Positions 26,676 to 34,976 of a DNA stretch of 64,000 nt are shown in pieces. The stretch spans positions 575,751 to 639,750 of the forward strand of contig NZ_LMPF01000001.1 in assembly GCF_001424345.1 (NCBI RefSeq), written 5' to 3'. The translations under genes were made by a program, and so were the position numbers. Within the stretch, counting starts at the first letter, position 1. Every line of letters begins with the position of its first letter. The notes under the pieces are model-generated. The model was not told the origin of the DNA. It made no database searches and saw only the letters and a program-made list of their open reading frames with translations. Origin of the DNA: Burkholderia sp. Leaf177. Lineage in GTDB: Bacteria; Pseudomonadota; Gammaproteobacteria; Burkholderiales; Burkholderiaceae.

Positions 26676-27533
26676 ATGAATGACTTGTTGCGATCGTTCG
26701 TGCGCGCGCTCGCGAACGCGTTTCATCCGAGAATGCTTTGGCTGACGTTCATGCCCTTCGCCGTGGCGACTGTTGCATGGGGCGCCATCCTTTGGTTTTT
26801 CTGGCAAACCCTGACTGGCGCCGCGCGTAACTGGCTTGATGGCTGGGCGCTTACGTCGGCCATGTACCGGGTTTTTGACTCTGTCGGATTCTCGTCGCTA
26901 CATGCAGTGATCGCGCCGTTTTTTATTGTGATCATGGCGATTCCATTGATCGTCGTGACCATTTTGCTGCTCATCGCGACGTTATCGATGCCGTCCGTGA
27001 TCAAACTGCTGACGCGGCGTCAATACGCATCGCTTGAAATGCGGCGCGGGGGATCGTGGTACGGAAGTCTCGGGCATTCGGTTGTTACCACCGTCGTTTG
27101 TCTTGTGCTGTTGGTCGTTACATTACCGCTGTGGTTGATTCCGCCGTTTTTCGCAATCATCCCGCCTGTGCTTTGGGGATGGCTGACGTACCGCGTCATG
27201 ACCTACGACGCGCTCGCGTTGCATGCAAGCGCCGAAGAGCGTCGCACGATTGTTCGGCACGCGCGCTGGCCGTTGTTCGGCATTGGCGTGGTCAGCGGAT
27301 TGCTCGGTTCGTTACCTACCATGTTGTGGGCGTGGTCAGTGTGGTTGCTGCCGTTGTTTCCGGTTGTCGCCGCTGCGACGATCTGGATTTATGCGTTCAT
27401 TCTCGTTTTTTCAGCGCTTTGGTTCGCGCACTATTGCTTGCATGCGTTGGAGCGCCTGCGGATCGATACCGCCAGTCCAACGCCATCGCTAAGTGGTCCG
27501 GACATATCGGCTGAACCGCGAATATCGGGCTAA
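26676..27533 (+). CDS. EI24 domain-containing membrane protein (CysZ-like)
   Basis: A 285-residue inner-membrane protein with about six hydrophobic stretches: TM1 at about 24-46 (FMPFAVATVAWGAILWFFW), a pair near 75-105, and more at about 135-180 and 205-255. The pattern and the start MNDLLRSFVRALANAFHPRMLWLTFMPF fit the EI24/CysZ superfamily. CysZ imports sulfate in enterobacteria; this longer relative need not. The next gene starts 22 bases later and both probably share a transcript. No strong ribosome site is seen before the ATG. Confidence 0.82.
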   Translation: MNDLLRSFVRALANAFHPRMLWLTFMPFAVATVAWGAILWFFWQTLTGAARNWLDGWALTSAMYRVFDSVGFSSLHAVIAPFFIVIMAIPLIVVTILLLIATLSMPSVIKLLTRRQYASLEMRRGGSWYGSLGHSVVTTVVCLVLLVVTLPLWLIPPFFAIIPPVLWGWLTYRVMTYDALALHASAEERRTIVRHARWPLFGIGVVSGLLGSLPTMLWAWSVWLLPLFPVVAAATIWIYAFILVFSALWFAHYCLHALERLRIDTASPTPSLSGPDISAEPRISG

Positions 27534-27555
27534 TTTCTACGATCTGGGAGCATTC

Positions 27556-28368
27556 ATGGGCTTTGGCGTGATCATCATTGGCGACGAAATCTTGTCCGGT
27601 CGAAGGACTGACAAGCATCTGTCGAAAGTTATCGAATTGTTGTCGGCGCGCGGCTTGTCGCTTGACTGGGCCGAATATATCGGGGATGACCGCGAGCGCA
27701 TCACGGCCACGCTCAAGCGCGCATTTGCGGCAGGCGACGTTGTGTTTTCCACTGGTGGAATTGGCGCAACGCCCGACGATCACACGCGGCAATGCGCGGC
27801 TGCGGCGTTAGGCGTACCTCTTGAACTGCATCCGGAAGCGGCTGAGCTGATCCGCGCGCGCATCCGGGAAACAGCAGGCGACAAGCCGGCCGATCTGAAT
27901 GCGCCCGACAATCTGCATCGGCTGAATATGGGAACGTTTCCGAAGGGCGCGAGCATCATCCCGAACAGCTACAACCGTATTCCGGGATTTTCGGTTGGCG
28001 ACGTTCATTTCGTGCCGGGATTTCCCGTCATGGCATGGCCCATGATCGAATGGGTGCTCGACAACAAATACGCCGAACTGCATCACGCGACACCGTATGT
28101 CGAGCGGTCATTGTTCGTTTTCGGCTTGCCGGAGTCGCGCATTACGCCGCTCATGGAATCTATCGAGCGGGACTTCGTGGGCGTGCGGGTTTTCAGCTTG
28201 CCGAGCGTGGGCGATGTTGCCCGTGGCGAAGTGTTCGGGCGCGCCCATATCGATCTTGGCGTAAAGGGCGAGCCAGAGGCGGCTAGTGCCGCGTTTGAAC
28301 GGTTGCGTGAAGGTGTCGTCGCACTGGGCGGCGAGATCGTGGAAGTCGAGCCGGGCGCTGCGCAATAA
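27556..28368 (+). CDS. CinA N-terminal-type molybdopterin-binding domain protein
   Basis: A 270-residue protein equivalent to the N-terminal COG1058 part of CinA, with the MoaB/MogA-like fold: GVIIIGDEILSGRRTDKH at the start and VVFSTGGIGATPDDHTR. It lacks the C-terminal nicotinamide-nucleotide deamidase (PncC) domain, so it is not full-length CinA. Some stand-alone COG1058 proteins are ADP-ribose or CoA pyrophosphatases; activity here is not decided. GGGAG at about 27546-27550 places the start at 27556, rejecting the longer frame that overlaps the preceding gene. It probably forms an operon with the EI24 gene. Confidence 0.88.
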   Translation: MGFGVIIIGDEILSGRRTDKHLSKVIELLSARGLSLDWAEYIGDDRERITATLKRAFAAGDVVFSTGGIGATPDDHTRQCAAAALGVPLELHPEAAELIRARIRETAGDKPADLNAPDNLHRLNMGTFPKGASIIPNSYNRIPGFSVGDVHFVPGFPVMAWPMIEWVLDNKYAELHHATPYVERSLFVFGLPESRITPLMESIERDFVGVRVFSLPSVGDVARGEVFGRAHIDLGVKGEPEAASAAFERLREGVVALGGEIVEVEPGAAQ

Positions 28369-28396
28369 CCGTCGTGCAGCGCCACGGGGTAATGAG

Positions 28397-28861
28397 CTAA
28401 GCGCCGAGCCAGGGCAAGCCGCGATAGCACCAACCCGAGACGGTCTTGCGATGACCATGCGCGTCTTTGTCGCCTTCAAAACCCTCGAGGATGTCGAAGG
28501 CTTTGGTGAATCCCGCGTTCTGCGCCGCTACCGCCGCTAGCTTCGAACGTGCAGCGCTTCGGCAAAGGAACAGGATTGGAGTATCGGGAGCGGCAAGCTC
28601 GCGTAATTGCTGGATGAAGCCCGTGTTCGGCACCGAGCCCGGGTATTGAATCCACTCGATATTCGAGTACTGAGCGGTATCAATGGCCGGCCGTCCGACC
28701 CAATCAAGCTCGGCGCGCGTTCGAACGTCGACAAGACGCACGGAAGGATCGAGCTGCAGGAGTTCGAAGGCTTCAGCCGGAAGAACAGCGCCGGCGTAGG
28801 GAAGCTGATTCTCTGCAGCGCGGCCGGTACCTTGGGCGTACAACTGTTCGAGCGTACTCAT
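28397..28861 (-). CDS. Rhodanese-like domain protein
   Basis: A single-domain rhodanese of 154 residues. RLVDVRTRAELDWVG is the conserved beta-alpha element, and the active loop CRSAARS begins with the sulfur-carrying Cys100, so sulfurtransferase activity is possible. The C-terminus HRKTVSGWCYRGLPWLGA is typical of a proteobacterial subgroup. GGAG about ten bases before the ATG supports the start at 28861; the longer frame upstream runs through the glnA regulatory region. It converges on the CinA-like gene with 28 bases between them. Confidence 0.9.
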   Translation of the reverse strand: MSTLEQLYAQGTGRAAENQLPYAGAVLPAEAFELLQLDPSVRLVDVRTRAELDWVGRPAIDTAQYSNIEWIQYPGSVPNTGFIQQLRELAAPDTPILFLCRSAARSKLAAVAAQNAGFTKAFDILEGFEGDKDAHGHRKTVSGWCYRGLPWLGA

Positions 28862-29018
28862 GGACGAAGGTCTCCAATCGGACATTTTGATGAGGCATTC
28901 TAGCCTGTCGGTAGAACGCCATCGCGCTTGACCGGTCGGTGAGAAAGCTGCATCAAAACGGTGCGCCGAGTTTGAATCGCCCTGAATCAGTGCTAACGTT
29001 ATAAACCAAATGCTGGTA

Positions 29019-29035
29019 TGCACAAAAGTGGTGCA
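29019..29035. promoter_or_regulatory. NtrC-binding site upstream of glnA
   Basis: TGCACAAAAGTGGTGCA fits the NtrC consensus TGCACC-N5-GGTGCA with one mismatch. It lies about 100 bases upstream of the sigma-54 promoter, a normal enhancer distance. Half-sites TGGTGCA (29124-29130) and CGGTGCG (28959-28965) flank it. Confidence 0.75.
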
Positions 29036-29131
29036 AAGGAATCGGATGGCAGTGGGACCACAACTTACCGCATAAGTTTGTTTCCCCGAAAAAGCGCGCA
29101 GCTTCAATCGCTTAGCGCAATAATGGTGCAC

Positions 29132-29148
29132 TTGGCATAGAAGCTGCT
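29132..29148 (+). promoter_or_regulatory. Sigma-54 promoter of glnA
   Basis: TTGGCATAGAAGCTGCT has the invariant GG (-24) and GC (-12) in exact 12-base register. Transcription would start near 29159, about 67 bases before the glnA ATG. Together with the NtrC site it indicates induction under nitrogen limitation. Confidence 0.85.
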
Positions 29149-29225
29149 TTTCACTACACCGATGCGTTTGAATCGGTTAGGCGGCGAATAAGTGTTCGTC
29201 GATTTTGTTAATCAGGAGATAGGTA

Positions 29226-30641
29226 ATGAGCAAATCCGTGGCCGACGTCATGCAACTCGTCAAGGACGAGGACGTCAAGTTTGTCGACTTCCGTTTCACC
29301 GACACGCGCGGTAAAGAACAACACGTTTCGGTGCCGGTTTCGGCATTCGACGAAGACAAATTTGAAAGCGGCCACGCTTTCGACGGTTCGTCTATCGCCG
29401 GATGGAAGGGCATCGAAGCGTCGGACATGTTGTTGATGCCGGATGCAGACACCGCGTTTATCGACCCGTTCTATGAAGAGTCGACGCTCGTGATGTCGTG
29501 CGACGTCGTTGAGCCGTCGGACGGCAAGGGTTACGAACGCGATCCGCGTTCGCTCGCAAAGCGCGCTGAAGCCTATCTGAAGAGCTCGGGCTTGGGCGAC
29601 ACGGCTTTCTTCGGTCCGGAGCCGGAATTCTTCATTTTCGACTCGGTGCGCTGGAGTGCAGACCAATCAGGTTGCTTCGTCAAGGTAGGTTCCGAAGAAG
29701 CACCGTGGTCGTCGTCAATGGAATTCGAAGGCGGCAACACGGGTCACCGTCCGGGCACGAAGGGCGGTTATTTCCCGGTTGCTCCGGTCGACACGTTCCA
29801 GGATATTCGTTCGGAAATGTGCCTTTTGCTCGAGCAGATCGGCATTCCGGTCGAAGTGCATCACCACGAAGTGGCGGGTCAAGGCCAGAACGAAATCGGC
29901 ACGAAGTTCTCGACGCTGGTTCAGCGCGCTGACTGGACGCAACAACTGAAGTACATCGTCCAGAACGTGGCGCACACGTACGGCAAGACGGCGACGTTCA
30001 TGCCGAAGCCGATCGTTGGCGACAACGGTTCGGGCATGCACGTTCACCAGTCGATCTGGAAGGACGGCAAGAACCTGTTCGCCGGCGACGGTTATGCAGG
30101 ATTGTCGGAATTCGCGCTGTTCTACATCGGCGGGATCATCAAGCATGCTCGTGCGCTGAACGCAATCACGAATCCGTCGACGAACTCGTACAAACGTCTC
30201 GTGCCGCACTTCGAAGCACCGGTGAAGCTGGCTTACTCGGCCAAGAACCGTTCGGCTTCGATCCGTATTCCGCACGTGTCGAACCCGAAGGGCCGTCGCA
30301 TTGAAACGCGTTTCCCGGATCCGATGGCGAATCCGTACCTGTGTTTCTCGGCGCTGATGATGGCCGGTCTCGACGGCGTGCAGAACAAGATTCATCCGGG
30401 TGAAGCAGCAGACAAGAACCTGTACGACTTGCCGCCGGAAGAAGACGCGAAGATCCCGACCGTGTGTGCTGGCCTGGATCAGGCGCTCGACGCACTCGAC
30501 GCCGACCGTGAGTTCCTGACGGTAGGTGGCGTGTTCACGGATTCCATGATCGACGCGTATATCGAACTGAAGACGACCGAATTGCAGCGCTATCGTCAGG
30601 CTGTGCATCCGATCGAATTCGAGATGTACTACTCGCTGTAA
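29226..30641 (+). CDS. glnA: Glutamine synthetase, type I
   Basis: Assimilates ammonia: glutamate + NH3 + ATP to glutamine; a dodecamer in the cytoplasm. The 471-residue chain carries the beta-grasp domain with FDGSSIAGW and the catalytic domain with EPEFFIFD, the [13 protein letters not shown] metal/ammonia site, GSGMHVHQS and [12 protein letters not shown]. The adenylylation site is NLYDLPPEE, with Tyr400 as the expected AMP acceptor of GlnE, so it is the adenylylation-regulated beta subtype. AGGAG lies about ten bases before the ATG. It is driven by a sigma-54/NtrC promoter and followed by a terminator, beyond which ntrB and ntrC are encoded. Confidence 0.99.
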   Translation: MSKSVADVMQLVKDEDVKFVDFRFTDTRGKEQHVSVPVSAFDEDKFESGHAFDGSSIAGWKGIEASDMLLMPDADTAFIDPFYEESTLVMSCDVVEPSDGKGYERDPRSLAKRAEAYLKSSGLGDTAFFGPEPEFFIFDSVRWSADQSGCFVKVGSEEAPWSSSMEFEGGNTGHRPGTKGGYFPVAPVDTFQDIRSEMCLLLEQIGIPVEVHHHEVAGQGQNEIGTKFSTLVQRADWTQQLKYIVQNVAHTYGKTATFMPKPIVGDNGSGMHVHQSIWKDGKNLFAGDGYAGLSEFALFYIGGIIKHARALNAITNPSTNSYKRLVPHFEAPVKLAYSAKNRSASIRIPHVSNPKGRRIETRFPDPMANPYLCFSALMMAGLDGVQNKIHPGEAADKNLYDLPPEEDAKIPTVCAGLDQALDALDADREFLTVGGVFTDSMIDAYIELKTTELQRYRQAVHPIEFEMYYSL

Positions 30642-30715
30642 GCGGATGGCGCGCGCTTTTCTGAACACTTGAAAAGCGCGCCGCTCGATGCGAAGCAGAA
30701 GTGTCAGGTGAACGG

Positions 30716-30744
30716 AAAAGGGACGGCGTGCCGTCCCTTTTTTT
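30716..30744 (+). terminator. Rho-independent terminator after glnA
   Basis: GGGACGGC, GT, GCCGTCCC then seven T. It separates glnA from ntrB and should let only part of the glnA transcript continue into the regulators. Confidence 0.92.
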
Positions 30745-30794
30745 GATCGCCGGATCTTCGTCTCACCAGTTTCAAGACCGGGTCTCACTGCACG

Positions 30795-31940
30795 ATGGTT
30801 CTCAAGAATCTCATCAAGGCGAGAAAAAGTCTTCCCGACAATTCGCTGTCCGACGACGCCACGCTCGTCGCCACCAACTTGCTGCCGGGCATGGAAGCGT
30901 TGCCCACGGTCGTTTTGGTGCTGGACAAGTCGACGCTGAAAATTGCATTCGCGAATCCGTCGGCTGAAGCCATGCTCGAGCGTTCGCGCAAGCAACTGGC
31001 TCAAACCGCATGGCCCGAATTGTTTGCCAATGCCGACGAGTTGGTAGCGACCATTGCGTCTATCGCCGATCACAGGTTCAACGCGACTCATCTCGACGCC
31101 GTGCTCGAACGTCCTGGCCGCGAGGCGCTGCATGTGCATGCGATTGTCGCGTATCTGGAAGTCGCACCTAACTACGTGTTGCTCGAACTCTTCGAGAACG
31201 AGCGGCATCTCAAGACCGACCGCGAAGAACGGATCCACGATCTGACCGCGGTCAACAAGCAACTGATCCGCAATCTCGCGCACGAAATCAAGAATCCGCT
31301 CGGCGGTATTCGAGGCGCCGCGCAATTGCTCGAATTCGAGCTGGGCGCACGGGAGCGTGATGAGCTGCGCGAATACACGCAAGTGATCATCAAGGAATCG
31401 GACCGGCTGCAAACACTTGTCGATCGGTTGCTCGAGCCGCATCGGCATCCGCATATCGTGGGCGACGTGAACATTCACGAGGTCTGCGAGCGCGTGCGCG
31501 CGGTGATTCTCGCCGAGTTTCCGCGCGGCCTGACGCTTGATCGCGATTACGACGTGAGCGTGCCCGACCTGCGCGGCGACAAGGAACAACTGATCCAGGC
31601 GCTGCTCAACATTGTTCGCAACGCGGCGGAAGCGCTGCGAGAACGGATTTCGCAAGGCGACGCGCGAATCGAGTTGCGCACGCGCATTGCGCGCAAAGTG
31701 ACGATCGGCAAACGCTTACACAAACTGGCATTGGACTTGCATATCACTGACAACGGTCCAGGCATTCCGGAAGAAATACGTGACCGGATTTTTTATCCGC
31801 TCGTATCGGGTCGGGAAGACGGCAGCGGACTTGGCCTGACGCTCGCGCAGACTTTCGTGCAGCAACACGACGGCTTGATCGAGGTGGAAAGCAAACCGGG
31901 CTGCACCGAGTTCACGATCCTGTTGCCGTTCGAAGGATGA
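30795..31940 (+). CDS. glnL: Nitrogen regulation histidine kinase NtrB
   Basis: NtrB phosphorylates NtrC when nitrogen is limiting and acts as phosphatase when bound by PII. The 381-residue soluble kinase has an N-terminal PAS domain (about 35-135; LPTVVLVLDKSTLKIAFANPSAEAML), the H-box LAHEIKNPLGGIRGAAQLLE with phospho-acceptor His163, and a HATPase domain with NIVRNAAEA, TDNGPGIP and GSGLGLTLAQ. No transmembrane segment is seen. No clear ribosome site precedes the ATG. It lies 50 bases after the glnA terminator, and ntrC follows, the standard order. Confidence 0.96.
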   Translation: MVLKNLIKARKSLPDNSLSDDATLVATNLLPGMEALPTVVLVLDKSTLKIAFANPSAEAMLERSRKQLAQTAWPELFANADELVATIASIADHRFNATHLDAVLERPGREALHVHAIVAYLEVAPNYVLLELFENERHLKTDREERIHDLTAVNKQLIRNLAHEIKNPLGGIRGAAQLLEFELGARERDELREYTQVIIKESDRLQTLVDRLLEPHRHPHIVGDVNIHEVCERVRAVILAEFPRGLTLDRDYDVSVPDLRGDKEQLIQALLNIVRNAAEALRERISQGDARIELRTRIARKVTIGKRLHKLALDLHITDNGPGIPEEIRDRIFYPLVSGREDGSGLGLTLAQTFVQQHDGLIEVESKPGCTEFTILLPFEG

Positions 31941-32077
31941 GCGGTCTCGCCAGCAAAAACGCGACATTCGTTTAACGATCAATCACGAGGGTTCATCGAT
32001 ATCTTGAAAAGCGCTCATGCGCCTGACCGTTTCGACGGGCTTAAACCGAACCACACGAAGACATCTCGCCGAACTAT

Positions 32078-33571
32078 ATGAAGCCGATCTGGATAGTAGA
32101 CGACGACCAATCCATCCGCTGGGTGCTTGAAAAAGCGCTCGCAAGAGAGAACTTCGCGACGCGCAGTTTTTCCGGCGTCCGCGACGCACTCGCTGCGCTC
32201 GAACAGGAAAGCCCGCAAGTGCTCGTGTCCGACATCCGCATGCCGGGTGGCTCGGGCCTCGAATTGCTGCAAACCGTCCGCGACAAGCTCCCTGGCTTGC
32301 CGGTCATCATCATGACCGCGTTCTCCGATCTCGACAGCGCCGTCGCCGCATTTCAAGGTGGTGCGTTCGAGTACCTCGCCAAGCCGTTCGACGTGGACAA
32401 GGCGGTCGAACTGATCCGTCGCGCTGTCGATGAAAGCATGCGAGGCGAAGCGGCCTACGACAATAGCGTTACCGAAACGCCGGAGATGCTCGGCCAGGCG
32501 CCGGCCATGCAGGACATGTTTCGCGCAATCGGACGTTTGTCGCATTCCGCTGCAACTGTGCTCATCACGGGCGAATCAGGCACCGGAAAAGAGCTTGTCG
32601 CCCGCGCGCTGCACCGCCATAGCCCGCGCGCGAACGGGCCCTTCATCGCACTGAACACCGCGGCAATTCCGAAGGACCTGCTCGAGTCCGAACTGTTCGG
32701 CCACGAACGCGGCGCGTTCACGGGCGCGCAAGCCATGAGACAGGGGCGTTTCGAGCAAGCTGAAAATGGCACGCTGTTTCTCGATGAAATTGGTGACATG
32801 CCGTTCGATCTCCAGACGCGTTTGTTGCGGGTGTTGTCGGATGGACAGTTTTATCGTGTAGGCGGACATAATCCGTTGAAAGCGAATGTCCGCGTGATTG
32901 CAGCGACACATCAGAATCTCGAATCGCGCGTGCGGCAAGGCCTGTTTCGCGAGGACTTGTATCACCGGCTGAATGTGATCCGGTTGAGGTTGCCGGCGTT
33001 GCGTGAACGCAGCGAAGATATTCCGCTGCTCACGCGTCACTTCCTGCAAAAGAGCGCGCGTGATCTGGGCGTGGAACCGAAGCGCGTGTCTGAAGATGCG
33101 CTGACGTTTCTCGCATCATTACCGTTTCCAGGCAACGTCCGGCAGCTTGAAAATCTCTGCAACTGGCTGACCGTAATGGCGCCGGCGCAGACTATCGAGC
33201 GCAAGGATTTGCCGCCCGATCTCACGCCGACTCAGGAATATGCCGGCGAAAGTACTGCGTTGACGGCGTCGGCGGCGGAGGGGGCGGTATCGAATGCAGG
33301 TCTTTCGAACGGCGTGCCCGCGGCTTTGGGCGCGCCGCCTGCGGGAATTCCTGCGAGCATCTGGGAAAACGGCTTGCGTACTGAAGTCGCGCGTTTGCTG
33401 CGCGAAAATACCGCCGATGTCATGGATGAACTCGCGCGCCGGTTTGAAGCGGCCGTGATTCGCGAGGCGCTGGATTTCACTCGCGGCCGAAAAGTCGAAG
33501 CGGCCGAACGCCTGGGTATTGGCCGCAACACGATCACACGCAAGATCCAGGAGTTGCATCTGGACGCGTAA
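32078..33571 (+). CDS. glnG: Nitrogen regulation response regulator NtrC
   Basis: A sigma-54 enhancer-binding activator of 497 residues. The receiver has WIVDDDQSIR and phospho-acceptor Asp52 (VSDIRMPGGSG). The AAA+ domain has Walker A GESGTGKE, the sigma-54-contacting GAFTGA loop, and the Walker B region ENGTLFLDEIGDMP. A Fis-type helix-turn-helix is at the C-terminus (AAERLGIGRNTITRKIQEL). The linker before the HTH (about residues 385-440) is long and Ala/Gly-rich, making it about 25 residues longer than E. coli NtrC. Its targets should include the glnA promoter in this window. Confidence 0.97.
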   Translation: MKPIWIVDDDQSIRWVLEKALARENFATRSFSGVRDALAALEQESPQVLVSDIRMPGGSGLELLQTVRDKLPGLPVIIMTAFSDLDSAVAAFQGGAFEYLAKPFDVDKAVELIRRAVDESMRGEAAYDNSVTETPEMLGQAPAMQDMFRAIGRLSHSAATVLITGESGTGKELVARALHRHSPRANGPFIALNTAAIPKDLLESELFGHERGAFTGAQAMRQGRFEQAENGTLFLDEIGDMPFDLQTRLLRVLSDGQFYRVGGHNPLKANVRVIAATHQNLESRVRQGLFREDLYHRLNVIRLRLPALRERSEDIPLLTRHFLQKSARDLGVEPKRVSEDALTFLASLPFPGNVRQLENLCNWLTVMAPAQTIERKDLPPDLTPTQEYAGESTALTASAAEGAVSNAGLSNGVPAALGAPPAGIPASIWENGLRTEVARLLRENTADVMDELARRFEAAVIREALDFTRGRKVEAAERLGIGRNTITRKIQELHLDA

Positions 33572-33578
33572 ACAGGAA

Positions 33579-33623
33579 GGGGGACAGAAGCGGGGACAGA
33601 AGCGGGGACGGCTTCGTCCCCGC
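33579..33623. repeat. GGGGACAGAAGC direct repeats ending in a hairpin
   Basis: Between the converging ntrC and xth stop codons, GGGGACAGAAGC occurs twice in a row. A third GCGGGGAC follows as the left arm of the hairpin GCGGGGAC-GGCTTC-GTCCCCGC (33602-33623). No T-run follows on either strand, so it is not a classical terminator. It could be a Rho-type end or transcript-stabilising structure. Confidence 0.65.
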
Positions 33624-33627
33624 CTGA

Positions 33628-34404
33628 TTAAGCGATGGTCGCGATCACCGGCGCGTGATCCGACGGCTGTTCCCACTTTCTCGGCACTTTATCCACTTCA
33701 CATGCCGTGCAGCGCGCGGCAAGCTCCGCTGTCACAAGAATGTGATCGATGCGCAATCCTGCATTGCGCCGAAACCCGAGCATCCGATAATCCCACCATG
33801 TAAATAGCTTTTCCGGCTGCTCGAATTTGCGGAAGGTATCGGTGAGGCCGAGTTCGATGAGTTGAACGAAGTGCGCACGCTCGTCGGGTGACACCAGATT
33901 CTGACCTTCCCACGCTTTCGGGTCGTGAACGTCGCGATCTTCCGGCGCGATGTTGTAGTCGCCGAGGAGCGCCAGTTGCGGATAGGTTTTCATCTCCGCT
34001 TCTATCCAGTCGCGCAGCGCTTCGAGCCAACGCATCTTGTAAGCGAATTTTTCGGTGCCCGGCGCCTGTCCGTTCGGAAAGTAGGCCGAAATGATCCGCA
34101 CGCCTTCTACGGTCAAGGCGATGACGCGTTGTTGCGGATCTTCGAAAGCGGGGATGTTGCGCACGATCGTGGTTTCGTCGACGGTTAAACCGCTTCGCAC
34201 CAGAATGCCGACGCCGTTATAGGTTTTCTGGCCTGCGTACCAGCTCTTGTACCCAGCAGCTTCGAGTTCGGCGACCGGGAATTTGTCGTCGGTGAGCTTG
34301 AGTTCCTGCAGGCACAGCACGTCAACACTGCTCGTTGCCAGCCAGTCGATAACGTGCTGCAAGCGAACTTTGAGGGAGTTGACGTTCCAGGTTGCGATTT
34401 TCAT
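33628..34404 (-). CDS. xth: Exodeoxyribonuclease III
   Basis: An AP endonuclease/3'-exonuclease of the ExoIII family acting in base-excision repair. The 258-residue chain begins MKIATWNVNSLKVRL, with LCLQELKLTDDKFP (catalytic Glu), YNGVGIL, ISAYFPNGQ, GDYNIAPEDRDVHDP and the closing RIDHILV and SDHAPV. All the metal and catalytic residues of the family are present. The start is set by homology; a GTG ten codons upstream overlaps the stop of the antitoxin-like gene. The latter is therefore almost contiguous, and both may be one transcript. Confidence 0.94.
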   Translation of the reverse strand: MKIATWNVNSLKVRLQHVIDWLATSSVDVLCLQELKLTDDKFPVAELEAAGYKSWYAGQKTYNGVGILVRSGLTVDETTIVRNIPAFEDPQQRVIALTVEGVRIISAYFPNGQAPGTEKFAYKMRWLEALRDWIEAEMKTYPQLALLGDYNIAPEDRDVHDPKAWEGQNLVSPDERAHFVQLIELGLTDTFRKFEQPEKLFTWWDYRMLGFRRNAGLRIDHILVTAELAARCTACEVDKVPRKWEQPSDHAPVIATIA

Positions 34405-34430
34405 GAGGTGAATGTTTGGGTTTGACTCGA

Positions 34431-34724
34431 TCACTGACGTAGCGGCACGGCGACGAGTTTAACGCCAAGTGCGGCTGCCACTTTCTGGATCGTTTCGAAG
34501 CGGGGTTTCGCGCCTTCGGATAGCGACTTGTAAAGGCTTTCGCGCTGCACGCCGGCGTCTAACGCGACTCTCGACATGCCGCGCGTTTTTACAACGTCGG
34601 CGAGTGCCGAGAGCAAAACGTCCGAATCGCCCGAGTCCAGTGCTTCATTCAAATGAGCGGCAATCGCCTCCTTGCTATCGGGACAATCGGATGGGCTGAA
34701 CTTTGAAGCGCGAGTCGAATTCAT
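34431..34724 (-). CDS. HTH addiction-module antidote protein (HigA/HI1420-like), no toxin seen
   Basis: A 97-residue helix-turn-helix protein of the family annotated as addiction module antidotes. DSGDSDVLLSALADVVKTRGMSRVALDAGVQRESLYKSLS carries the XRE-like HTH, and KPRFETIQKVAAALGVKL is the conserved end. Family members normally follow a RelE/ParE-type toxin gene. Here the 250 bases upstream hold no such gene and the downstream neighbour is xth. It is therefore an orphan antitoxin or a domesticated regulator. The base composition does not look foreign by eye. Confidence 0.85.
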   Translation of the reverse strand: MNSTRASKFSPSDCPDSKEAIAAHLNEALDSGDSDVLLSALADVVKTRGMSRVALDAGVQRESLYKSLSEGAKPRFETIQKVAAALGVKLVAVPLRQ

Positions 34725-34976
34725 TTTCGGTTCTTGGCCAAGTCAGGCGCGCGCCCCAGACAGCAGACGGGATGATCGGCGCCGAGTGTATCTTGTCGGA
34801 TATGTTGATTCACTGTAACGCGTGTGCCGAGCATTGTGATTCGGGCATGGATTCACTTTAATTTGCCGACGCTCGTACTTCCAGTAGACCGAATGGCTAA
34901 CGTGCTCTGCGCCGGCGGAAATTCGCCTTTCTGTCCCGCTACAATGTCCTGAAGACATCGGCAAAAGGACGAACCC

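Noticed and set aside
29715..31655. 646-codon minus-strand open frame opposite glnA and ntrB
   Set aside because: Spans two real genes and a terminator on the other strand; shadow frame.
34725..34976. Toxin gene for the HigA-like antitoxin
   Set aside because: No frame of suitable size or RelE/ParE-like sequence on either strand.
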